Source: Actinoplanes sp. TFC3
GTDB lineage: Bacteria; Actinomycetota; Actinomycetes; Mycobacteriales; Micromonosporaceae
Length of the DNA: 64,000 bases
Assembly (NCBI RefSeq): GCF_001553785.1
Contig: NZ_LOJP01000001.1
Span: 5,825,009-5,889,008, forward strand
Direction: 5' to 3'
Shown here: one piece after another, positions 25,933 through 33,655 of the stretch
How positions within the stretch are numbered: the first letter of the stretch is position 1
Layout: each line of letters starts with the position of its first letter
Made by a program: the position numbers and the translations under genes
Notes under the pieces: model-generated
What the model was told of the DNA's origin: nothing
The model's input: the letters and a program-made list of their open reading frames with translations, nothing else
The model's database searches: none

Positions 25933-25968
25933 GTGACGTCGAAGCGTTTTATTGATTATCCTCTATGC
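25933..25968 (+). promoter_or_regulatory. leaderless promoter of the mannanase gene
   Basis: A -35-like GTGACG (25933-25938) is followed by an 18-nt spacer and TATCCT (25957-25962), then 6 nt and the ATG at 25969. There is no Shine-Dalgarno sequence. Transcription would start at or next to the first codon. Confidence 0.55.
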
Positions 25969-27285
25969 ATGGAAGCGCTCCCAAAACTTCGCAGAGTCCT
26001 TGCCGCAGCCGCCCTGGCCGTCGCGGCCTCCGTCGTGTGCCTGGTGGCCCCCGCGTACGCCGCCACCGGCCTGCACGTGAGCGGCACGAAGATCGTCGAA
26101 TCCGGCGGTCAGCCGTTCATCATGCGCGGCATCAACCATGAACACACCTGGTTCACCAACCAGACGTCCTCGTTCGCCGCCATCAAAGCCACCGGCGCCA
26201 ACACGGTACGGGTGGTGCTCAGCGGCGGCCGCTGGACCGCCAACGCCGCCTCGGATGTGGCAAACGTCATCGCCCTGTGCAAGCAGAACCGGCTCATCTG
26301 CGTGCTCGAAGACCACGACACCACCGGCTACGGCGAGGATGCCGACGCCTACACCCTCGACCAGGCCGTGGACTACTGGGTCAGCCTGAAGAGCGTGCTG
26401 CAGGGCCAGGAGGACTACGTCATCATCAACATCGGCAACGAGCCGATCGGCAACACCAACCCCGGCCAGTGGACCAGCGCCACCGCCGCAGCCGTGTCCC
26501 GCATGCGCAGCAACGGCTTCGAGCACCTGCTCATGGTCGACGCCCCCAACTGGGGCCAGGACTGGCAACACGTCATGCGCGACACCGCCCAGACCGTGCT
26601 GGACGCCGACCCCAGGCACAACACCGTGCTGTCGATCCACATGTACGCGGTGTTCAACACGGCAGCCTCGATCACGTCCTACCTGGACACCATTGCGGCA
26701 AAGGGCTGGCCGCTGGTGATCGGCGAATTCGGCTGGCAGTTCGACTCGGGCCAGGTGGACGACCAGACGCTGATGGCCGAGGCGGTCAAACGCGGCCTCG
26801 GCTACCTGGGCTGGTCCTGGGCCGGCAACAACGACCCCATCCTCGACATGACGAACAACTTCGACCCCACCCAGCTCACCACGTGGGGCAAGCGCATCGT
26901 CCAAGGCTCCAACGGCATCACCGTCACCGCGCGGGAAGCAGCCATCTTCGCCGGAACGGGCCCCACAACGCCACCTCCGACCGGTCCCGCCTGCACCGCC
27001 GCGTACTCGGTAACCGGCCAGTGGTCCGGCGGCTTCCAAGGCGATGTCAAAGTAACCGCAGGCACCGCGGCCATCCACGGCTGGACAGTAAGCCTGACCT
27101 TCCCGAACGGCCAGCAGATCACCCAGGCCTGGGGCGCGACGGTCACCACCACCGGCGCAACCGCGACGGCTCGCAACGTCAGTTACAACGGCTCGCTCAC
27201 CGCCGGCGCCTCAACGACCTTCGGCTTCCTAGCTTCCTGGGCTGCGAGCAACGGTCCTCCCACGCTGTCCTGCACCGCTGTTTAA
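25969..27285 (+). CDS. secreted GH5 endo-beta-1,4-mannanase with CBM2
   Basis: A Sec signal peptide (KLRRVLAAAALAVAASVVC to PAYA, cleavage after residue 30 or so) precedes a GH5 subfamily 8-like catalytic domain. FIMRGINHEHTWF, VIINIGNEPIGN (acid/base Glu) and PLVIGEFGWQF (nucleophile Glu) match actinomycete mannanases. A PPPTGP linker leads to a C-terminal CBM2 cellulose/mannan-binding module (residues about 345-438), with Trp in GQWSGGF and IHGWTV; one usual Trp is Leu. It degrades mannans outside the cell. Its stop overlaps glnD by 4 nt on the other strand. Confidence 0.88.
   Translation: MEALPKLRRVLAAAALAVAASVVCLVAPAYAATGLHVSGTKIVESGGQPFIMRGINHEHTWFTNQTSSFAAIKATGANTVRVVLSGGRWTANAASDVANVIALCKQNRLICVLEDHDTTGYGEDADAYTLDQAVDYWVSLKSVLQGQEDYVIINIGNEPIGNTNPGQWTSATAAAVSRMRSNGFEHLLMVDAPNWGQDWQHVMRDTAQTVLDADPRHNTVLSIHMYAVFNTAASITSYLDTIAAKGWPLVIGEFGWQFDSGQVDDQTLMAEAVKRGLGYLGWSWAGNNDPILDMTNNFDPTQLTTWGKRIVQGSNGITVTAREAAIFAGTGPTTPPPTGPACTAAYSVTGQWSGGFQGDVKVTAGTAAIHGWTVSLTFPNGQQITQAWGATVTTTGATATARNVSYNGSLTAGASTTFGFLASWAASNGPPTLSCTAV
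25970..25983. promoter_or_regulatory. CebR/CelR-type operator overlapping the start codon
   Basis: TGGAAGCGCTCCCA matches the CebR/CelR palindrome TGGGAGCGCTCCCA (Streptomyces, Thermobifida) at 13 of 14 positions. It begins at the second base of the ATG, so it covers the predicted transcription start. A LacI-family repressor bound here would block initiation until cello- or manno-oligosaccharides release it. Confidence 0.65.
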
Positions 27286-29549
27286 ACGGCGGCCAGCACT
27301 GCGGCCTCGACCTTGGCGCGTTCTGCCTCGTCGGTCCACGCGCCGACGAGGTAGAACGCGTCCACCACATCCCCGCCCAGCGTGGAGATCCGCGCCGCCC
27401 GCACCTCGGCCCCGGCCTCGTCCAGCGCCGAAGCCACCCGGTACAGCAGTCCCGACGAGTCCGCGGCCCGCAACTCCAGCACCACCGCGTCCGTGGCAAC
27501 CTCGCGCAGCCAGATCACCCGCGGCGCCGCCCCCTCGCGGACCGCACCCGCCCGAGCCCGGCGCAGCCGTTGCGTCACCGAGACATCCCCGGTGGCGACC
27601 CGGCGCAGGTCAGCGGTCAGCGCCACCGGTTCGGCCGGCGACCCGTACCGCGGCTGGGTCAAAAACTCGACAATCGCCCGCCCGTCCACGGTGGAGGCGT
27701 CCGCAGCGAGCACATCGAGGCGGTGCAGAGCCAGCACGCCCGCCACCGAGCCGAGTAACCCCCGCCGGTCGGCTGTGGCCACCGCAACCCGGTCGCCGTC
27801 CAGGCGCACGGCCGGCAGTTCCCCCGCCAGCAGCGACGGATCGGGTTCCGGGGCCGACGGCAGCGCGCCCGTGTCCAGCGCCGTGTGCACCTTGCGGACC
27901 AGCTCGGCGATCAGCCGGCCCTTCCAATCGGACCAGGCGGCCGGGCCGGTGGCGTGCGAGTCGGCTCGGGTCAGCGCGTGCAGCAGGTCCAGCGTGGTGG
28001 TGTCGCCCACCGCTTCGGCGACCGTGGAGATGGTGACCGGGTCGCTCAGGTCGCGCCGGGTTGCCACATCCGGGAGCAGCAGGTGCAGGCGTACCAGCTT
28101 CTCGATTACCGTCACGTCGGCTGGCGGCAGGCCGATGCGGGCGGCGATGCCGGCGGCGATCGGGGCTCCCACGATGCTGTGGTCACCGGGCAGGCCCTTG
28201 CCGACGTCGTGCAGGAACGCGGCGATCAACAGCAGGTCGGGACGGTCGACTTCGCGGGTGCAGGCGGTCGCCTCGTACGCGGCCTGCACCAGATGCCGGT
28301 CGAGGGTGAAGCGGTGCACCGGGTGATGCTGCGGCAGGCTGCGCATCCGGGCCCACTCGGGCAGCCAAGCGTCGGTCAGGGCGTACCGGTCGCAGGCTTC
28401 CCAGGTGGGCAGCAGTCCCTGGCCGGAGCCGAGCAGCGACACCAGCGCGGCGCGGGCGGCGGGCGGCCATGGGGTTGGCAGGGGCGGGCAGAACGCGGCG
28501 AGCCATTCGCAGGTGGCGCGAGCGATCGGCAGTCGCACGGTGGCCGCGGCTGCGGCCACGCGCAGGGAGAGCGTGGGGTCCGGGACCGGGCCGATGGCCG
28601 TACGGGCCAGCACCAGCTCGCCGTCCTGCTCGACCACGTCACGGGCGACCGGGCGGCGCGACGGTTTCCCGGGGATGCTGCCCCGGCGGCGGCCGCTGCG
28701 CAGGCGGTCGGCGGCTCGCCAGGCGTCGTCCAGCGCGTGGGCGATGGTGCGGGCGTCCCCGGCCACGCGGCGCAGCACCGTGTCGCCGTCGTCGACGCCG
28801 AGCAGCTCGGCGATGGTGCCGCGTTCCTGGGTGATCAGGCGGTCGACGCGGCGGCCGACGGCCAGGTGCAGGGCGTCGCGGGTGTCCAGCAGGCGCAGGT
28901 CGGCGGCGCGGACGGCCGGTCGCATGGTGTCGGCGATGCCGGCCCGGCCCAGGCCGCGCAGGATGGTCAGGTCGCGCAGCCCGCCGGCGGCTTCCTTGAG
29001 GTCCCCTTCGAGCAGGAACGCGAGCTCGCCATGGGCGGCCCAGCGGCTCACGGTGATCTCTCTGAGCTGCGGCAACAGGCGCACGGCGGTGCGCCGCCAT
29101 TGGTCGCTGGTGGCGGCGATCAATTCGGCCGACAGTGCGGCGTCGCCGGCGATGTGGCGGGCGTCGAGCAGGCCCAGCGCGGCCTTGACGTCGTCATGGG
29201 CCACGGAAAGAGCTTCCGGAAGGGTACGAACAGAGTGGTCCAGCCCCAGCCGCGCATCCCAGATCGGGTACCACAGCGCCGAGGCGATGCGGTCGATGCC
29301 GGCCGTTCCGTTGTGCAGCAGCACGAGATCGAGATCGCTGTGCGGCGCGCAGTCGCGGCGTCCCAGCCCCCCGACCGCGATCAGGCTGACGCCGGTGAGG
29401 TGGGCCGGGAACATCCCGGTCAGCCAGGTGTCGAGCGCCGTGGCCCGGGCGGTGCGGGCCGCGACGCCAATCTGGTCCCTGAGGGTGTCCAGCGAACCGT
29501 CGAGGGGCCCCTGGGGCGCCACCGACGGTTCGCTGACCACGTCATTCAC
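27282..29549 (-). CDS. glnD: PII uridylyl/adenylyltransferase GlnD
   Basis: GlnD modifies the PII protein on a Tyr in response to glutamine; actinobacterial enzymes adenylylate GlnK. The nucleotidyltransferase domain contains VGGLGRRD and HSDLDLVLLHNG. A helical linker leads to the HD domain with AAFLHDVGKGLPGDHS for demodification, and two C-terminal ACT domains (DRRGLLGSVAGVLALH, and SSGLLYRVASALDEAGAEV) bind glutamine. The 755-residue length is near normal. It is the third gene of amtB-glnK-glnD, 13 nt after glnK. Confidence 0.93.
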   Translation of the reverse strand: MNDVVSEPSVAPQGPLDGSLDTLRDQIGVAARTARATALDTWLTGMFPAHLTGVSLIAVGGLGRRDCAPHSDLDLVLLHNGTAGIDRIASALWYPIWDARLGLDHSVRTLPEALSVAHDDVKAALGLLDARHIAGDAALSAELIAATSDQWRRTAVRLLPQLREITVSRWAAHGELAFLLEGDLKEAAGGLRDLTILRGLGRAGIADTMRPAVRAADLRLLDTRDALHLAVGRRVDRLITQERGTIAELLGVDDGDTVLRRVAGDARTIAHALDDAWRAADRLRSGRRRGSIPGKPSRRPVARDVVEQDGELVLARTAIGPVPDPTLSLRVAAAAATVRLPIARATCEWLAAFCPPLPTPWPPAARAALVSLLGSGQGLLPTWEACDRYALTDAWLPEWARMRSLPQHHPVHRFTLDRHLVQAAYEATACTREVDRPDLLLIAAFLHDVGKGLPGDHSIVGAPIAAGIAARIGLPPADVTVIEKLVRLHLLLPDVATRRDLSDPVTISTVAEAVGDTTTLDLLHALTRADSHATGPAAWSDWKGRLIAELVRKVHTALDTGALPSAPEPDPSLLAGELPAVRLDGDRVAVATADRRGLLGSVAGVLALHRLDVLAADASTVDGRAIVEFLTQPRYGSPAEPVALTADLRRVATGDVSVTQRLRRARAGAVREGAAPRVIWLREVATDAVVLELRAADSSGLLYRVASALDEAGAEVRAARISTLGGDVVDAFYLVGAWTDEAERAKVEAAVLAAV

Positions 29550-29562
29550 GGTTTTCTACAGC

Positions 29563-29901
29563 TCAGAGCGCGTCGAGGCCGCGCTCGCCGGTGCGGACCC
29601 GGACCACGTCGTCAACGCTCGTGACCCAGACCTTCCCGTCGCCGATTTTGCCGGTACGAGCGGAGTTGACCACCGCGTCGACCACCTTCTCGACGTCCAG
29701 CTCGTCGGTCAGCACCTCGACCCGGATCTTGGGCAGGAACTCCACCGTGTACTCGGCTCCCCGGTACACCTCGGTGTGACCCTTCTGACGGCCGTACCCC
29801 TGCACCTCGCTCACGGTGAGGCCGGCCACGCCCAGGGCGTGCAGCGCCTCCTTCACCGCGTCGAGCTGGTACGGCTTGATGACCGCGGTCACCAGCTTCA
29901 T
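29563..29901 (-). CDS. glnK: PII nitrogen regulator GlnK
   Basis: The 112-residue trimeric PII protein senses 2-oxoglutarate and ATP/ADP. It begins MKLVTAVIKPYQLDAVKEAL. The T-loop includes RGAEYTVEFLPK with Tyr51, the site GlnD would modify. The B-loop contains RTGKIGDGKVW. It would block AmtB when nitrogen is plentiful. GGAAGGA precedes ATG 29901 by 7 nt, which rules out the longer ATG at 29925. Confidence 0.95.
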   Translation of the reverse strand: MKLVTAVIKPYQLDAVKEALHALGVAGLTVSEVQGYGRQKGHTEVYRGAEYTVEFLPKIRVEVLTDELDVEKVVDAVVNSARTGKIGDGKVWVTSVDDVVRVRTGERGLDAL

Positions 29902-29933
29902 GCTCAGTCCTTCCATCGCAGACATCGGAGAAC

Positions 29934-31301
29934 TTAACCGGCGACCTTCTGGCTGACATCGGCCTTGCCGTCGGCGTCGACGCCGGCCGGCCGGTTGATC
30001 CCGGCCATCGCGAACGCGCCGCCACCACCGGTGCCACCGGCGGGGGTGAAGTCGTACGCGGTCTCACCGTGGTCGGCGATGTCGATGCCGCCGATCTCGG
30101 CTTCCTCGCTGACCCGCAGCAGCTTGACCGACTTGAGGATCAGCGCGATGACCGCGGCGATCACCAGCGAGTACAGGGTGACCGCGGCGCTGCCGACGAA
30201 CTGGCGCCACAGCTGGTCCAGGCCGCCGCCGTAGAACAGGCTCTCGCGGCTGGCCACGGCGTTGACCTGGGTGGTGGCGAAGAAGCCGATGCCCAGCGAG
30301 CCGATCCAGCCGCCGACGAAGTGCACGCCGACCACGTCGAGCGAGTCGTCGTAGCCGAACTTGTACTTCAGGCCGACCGCCAGGGCGCAGACCGCACCGG
30401 CGATGATGCCCAGCACGGCGGCGGGCAGCGGGGCGATGAAGCCACAGGCCGGGGTGATGGCGACCAGGCCGGCAACCGCACCGGAGGACGCACCGACCAG
30501 CGTCGGCTTGCCGTCGCGCAGCCACTCCACGATGATCCAGCCGAGCAGCGCGGCGGCCGTGGCGACCTGGGTGTTGACGAACGCGACAGCGGTGACGCCG
30601 TCGACGGTCAGCTCGGAGCCGGCGTTGAAGCCGAACCAGCCGAACCACAGCAGCCCGGCGCCGAGCGCGACGAACGGCACGTTGTGCGGGCGCATGTTCT
30701 CGCGCGGCCAGCCGATGCGCTTGCCGAGCACCAGGATGACACCGAGCGCGGCGGCACCGGCGTTGATGTGCACCGCCGTACCACCGGCGAAGTCGAGTGC
30801 GCCGAGCTTGACACCGATCCAGCCGCCGCCCCAGACCCAGTGGGCGACCGGGACGTAGACGATGGTGAACCAGCCGAGCGCGAAGAGCACCCAGCCGCCG
30901 AACTTGAGCCGGTCCGAGAGGGAGCCGCTGATCAGCGCGACGGTGATGATGGCGAACATCATCTGGAAGACCATGAAGACGTACGTCGGGATGCCGGTGC
31001 CGGCGCCCGCGACCATCCATTCCTCGCCGATCCAGCCGGTGCCGGTGCCCCAGTACTGACTGAAGCTGCCGAGGATGTTGTTGAAGCCGGCATTGTCATT
31101 GGTGCCGAACGCAAGGGTGAAGCCGTACAGCACCCACAGCACGGAGATGAGCCCGATGGCCGAGAAGCTCATCATCATCATGTTAAGAGCGCCCTTGGAC
31201 CGGTTGAGGCCACCGTAGAACAGCGCCAGACCCGGAGTCATGAGCAATACGAGCGCAGACGACAGGAGCAACCAGGCAGTATTGCCGGTGTTGATCTCCA
31301 C
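29934..31301 (-). CDS. amtB: ammonium transporter AmtB
   Basis: The 455-residue protein has about eleven membrane spans: NTAWLLLSSALVLLMTPGLALFYGG, WVLYGFTLAFG, FQMMFAIITVALISGS and later HINAGAAALGVILVLGKR. The twin pore His are in AVHINAG and VGVHFVGGWIGSLG, and WFGFNAGSELTVDG matches the family signature. It imports ammonium/ammonia. GTG 31301 follows GGAGG by 6 nt. A GlnR double box lies 110 nt upstream, and glnK and glnD follow. Confidence 0.95.
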   Translation of the reverse strand: MEINTGNTAWLLLSSALVLLMTPGLALFYGGLNRSKGALNMMMMSFSAIGLISVLWVLYGFTLAFGTNDNAGFNNILGSFSQYWGTGTGWIGEEWMVAGAGTGIPTYVFMVFQMMFAIITVALISGSLSDRLKFGGWVLFALGWFTIVYVPVAHWVWGGGWIGVKLGALDFAGGTAVHINAGAAALGVILVLGKRIGWPRENMRPHNVPFVALGAGLLWFGWFGFNAGSELTVDGVTAVAFVNTQVATAAALLGWIIVEWLRDGKPTLVGASSGAVAGLVAITPACGFIAPLPAAVLGIIAGAVCALAVGLKYKFGYDDSLDVVGVHFVGGWIGSLGIGFFATTQVNAVASRESLFYGGGLDQLWRQFVGSAAVTLYSLVIAAVIALILKSVKLLRVSEEAEIGGIDIADHGETAYDFTPAGGTGGGGAFAMAGINRPAGVDADGKADVSQKVAG

Positions 31302-31410
31302 GCTGCCTCCTCTCGGTTAAGTGTCCTCCCACGGCCTCAGGGCGGCATCGCTCTGGCCGGTGTAGGGCGGAAGCTTTCCGGGCAGCTGTTTCACGGACGG
31401 TCCACCGGCG

Positions 31411-31447
31411 GTTTCCAACGCGTCACCGGATGTTTCGTACGTGTGAA
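31411..31447 (-). promoter_or_regulatory. double GlnR box upstream of amtB-glnK-glnD
   Basis: Read on the minus strand: TTCAC-N6-GAAAC, 5 nt, then GTGAC-N6-GAAAC. This is the actinobacterial GlnR consensus (gTnAC-N6-GAAAC) in tandem; the second half is a perfect match. It predicts activation of amtB by GlnR under nitrogen limitation. Confidence 0.75.
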
Positions 31448-31507
31448 GAAACTCTCACAGCCGCAGCCGCAAAGCCTCCCGAAAAGACACTTATCGCTCA
31501 GCGGAGG

Positions 31508-32305
31508 TCAACGCAGCGCGTACTCCAGGGTGTGGCGCTCGTAATCCAGGAGCCGCAGGTCGCGCATCGGGCGGCGCAGGTGGCCCTTGTGCACGATGCG
31601 CACGAACGCCGGGTCACCGGCCGCCGCCATCCGCCGGATGCCCTCGACGTGGTCCACGATCCGCTTGCGGATGGTCCGCACCAGCCGGTGCCGGTCCCGC
31701 GGGATCAGCCCGTACGCGTCGGCGAACAGCCGCAGCCGGCGGGGACGGTTGGGCCGCTTCCAGCCCAGCGTGTACGAATCCCGGTCGCTGAACAGCGGCA
31801 CCCAGGTCCACGCCGCGTAGGCCACGTCGTAGATCCGCGCGCCCGGCGAGGCCAGGTCGAAGTCGATGAGCGCCAGCGTGCCGTCGGGTCGCCAGACCAC
31901 GTTGTGCGGCGCCGCGTCGTGGTGGCAGATCACCTCGGTGTCCGGCGGGGGCGGGCCGAAGCTGCGCCACACCGCACCCGGCGGCGGCTGGAAACCGTAC
32001 TGCGCGTCGTGGAACATGCGCAGCATCGTGGCCACCGTGACCAGCGCTTCCTCGGTGGTCCAGTGCGGGGCCAGCGGATACTCCCCGCACTCGCCGTCGA
32101 GGTATGACAGGACCTCGCGGCCCCGGTCATCCATGCCCAGCGCGTGCGGCGACCCGGTGAAACCCACCCGCTGCAGGTGGTTGAGCAGCGAGTGCACGGC
32201 CGGCGTCCACGGTCCGGCGTTGCGGCGCACGGTGTCGCCGAGCTTGGACACCGTGCTGACGTTCCCGCCGTGCAGAGGGATCTCGCGGAGGGGATCCTGA
32301 GTCAC
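31508..32305 (-). CDS. aminoglycoside-phosphotransferase-fold kinase
   Basis: The 265-residue protein has the APH/choline-kinase fold. The catalytic loop is ICHHDAAPHNVVW (HxDxxxxN) and the metal motif ALIDFDLASPG (DFD). The N-terminal lobe is short; STVSKLGDTVRR replaces the usual Gly-rich loop. The substrate could be a sugar, lipid precursor or aminoglycoside; nothing links it to resistance. GTG 32305 follows AGGGGGG by 7 nt. The GlnR box lies in the gap after its stop. Confidence 0.75.
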   Translation of the reverse strand: MTQDPLREIPLHGGNVSTVSKLGDTVRRNAGPWTPAVHSLLNHLQRVGFTGSPHALGMDDRGREVLSYLDGECGEYPLAPHWTTEEALVTVATMLRMFHDAQYGFQPPPGAVWRSFGPPPPDTEVICHHDAAPHNVVWRPDGTLALIDFDLASPGARIYDVAYAAWTWVPLFSDRDSYTLGWKRPNRPRRLRLFADAYGLIPRDRHRLVRTIRKRIVDHVEGIRRMAAAGDPAFVRIVHKGHLRRPMRDLRLLDYERHTLEYALR

Positions 32306-32356
32306 CCACGCCCCCCTTTGAAGTAGTGCCACGACACCGCCATGTCGCTGTTGAGC

Positions 32357-33532
32357 CTAACTGTCGGAGCCAAGCAGGGCCTCGACAAAGGCGGCCGGCT
32401 CGAAGGGCGCCAGGTCATCGGGACCCTCGCCCAGGCCGATGAGCTTGACCGGGATGCCCAGCTTGCGCTGCACCGCGATCACAATGCCGCCCTTGGCCGT
32501 GCCGTCGAGCTTGGTGAGCACGACGCCGGTCACGTCCACCGCCTCGGTGAACACCCGCGCCTGCTCCAGCCCGTTCTGCCCGGTGGTGGCGTCGAGAATG
32601 AGCAGCGTCTCGTCGACCGGCCCGTGCTTCTCCACGACCCGCTTGACCTTGCCCAGCTCGTCCATCAGGCCGATCTTGTTCTGCAGCCGCCCGGCGGTGT
32701 CGATCAGCACCGTGTTCACCCCGGTGTCGATACCCCGCTTGACGGCATCGAAAGCCACGCTGGCCGGGTCGCCGCCCTCGGGGCCACGCACGGTCTCCGC
32801 GCCGACCCGCTCACCCCAGGTGGCCAGCTGCTCGGCCGCCGCAGCCCGGAACGTGTCGGCCGCACCGAGCAGCACCGAGCGCCCGTCGGCCACCAGCACC
32901 CGGGCGATCTTGCCGCAGGTGGTGGTCTTGCCGGCCCCGTTGACCCCGACGACCAGCACCACCGCGGGCCGCCCGTCGTGCGGGGCGGTGCGCAGGCTGC
33001 GGTCCAGATCCGGCTCCAGGGCCGCGGTGAGTTCCTCGGCGAGCTGTACGCGTACCTCGGTCACGGTCCTGCTGCCCAGCACCCGCACCCGCTCGCGCAG
33101 CCGTTCCACGAGCACCTGGGTGGCCTCGACGCCGACGTCCGCAGTGATCAGGCTGTCCTCGATCTCCTCCCAGGCGTCCTCGTCGAGGTGGTCGCGGGAG
33201 AGCACGCTGAGCAGGCCGCGCCCGAAGACGTTCTGCGAGCGGCTGAGCCGGGCCCGCAGCCGGACCAGGCGACCGGAAGTGGGCTCGGGGGTCTCGACGA
33301 GCGGCCCGGCGGGCTCCTGCTCGACGGGCGCCTCGACCGGGGGCGCGCGCTCGATCAGCGGCGGCAGGGTCTCGGCGTCCGGGACGACAGGCGGGCGCTC
33401 AAGCGTCGTCGTGCCGGTTCGCCCCTGCTCAGAAGGCGGCAGCTCACGCCGGCGCAGGCGCGGCACGACGAGGCCGACGGCCCCGACGATCAGCACCGCC
33501 AGCAGGATCAGAGAGGCGACGACGTATTCCAT
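32357..33532 (-). CDS. ftsY: signal recognition particle receptor FtsY
   Basis: FtsY is the membrane receptor GTPase for SRP. An N-terminal membrane helix (EYVVASLILLAVLIVGAVGLVV) is followed by an acidic linker. The NG domain holds RLRARLSRSQNVFGRG, VVGVNGAGKTTTCGKIA (P-loop), LIDTAGRLQNK and LTKLDGTAKGG. The 391-residue length is normal for an actinobacterial FtsY with a membrane anchor. ATG 33532 starts exactly before the membrane helix; longer readings are shadow sequence. Confidence 0.95.
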   Translation of the reverse strand: MEYVVASLILLAVLIVGAVGLVVPRLRRRELPPSEQGRTGTTTLERPPVVPDAETLPPLIERAPPVEAPVEQEPAGPLVETPEPTSGRLVRLRARLSRSQNVFGRGLLSVLSRDHLDEDAWEEIEDSLITADVGVEATQVLVERLRERVRVLGSRTVTEVRVQLAEELTAALEPDLDRSLRTAPHDGRPAVVLVVGVNGAGKTTTCGKIARVLVADGRSVLLGAADTFRAAAAEQLATWGERVGAETVRGPEGGDPASVAFDAVKRGIDTGVNTVLIDTAGRLQNKIGLMDELGKVKRVVEKHGPVDETLLILDATTGQNGLEQARVFTEAVDVTGVVLTKLDGTAKGGIVIAVQRKLGIPVKLIGLGEGPDDLAPFEPAAFVEALLGSDS

Positions 33533-33655
33533 GTACGAAATCCTGACAGATGAGGCTGGGCCCCGTGGTGCCACCTCCACGTGTTGCCCGCCACGCGGGG
33601 TGATCCCCCGCTGCCGGAAACCACTATGGCGAAATGCCCGGCCGGTGGGGACGAT

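Noticed and set aside
25933..25968. Upstream GTG start for the mannanase, adding 12 residues
   Set aside because: It would overlap the -35/-10 promoter and put extra polar residues before an otherwise complete signal peptide.
31302..31410. Exact -35/-10 of amtB
   Set aside because: A TACACC -10-like hexamer exists but no convincing -35 at a normal distance; left unassigned.
31508..32305. Aminoglycoside-resistance gene
   Set aside because: Only the general phosphotransferase fold is visible; the N-terminal loop differs and no resistance context exists.
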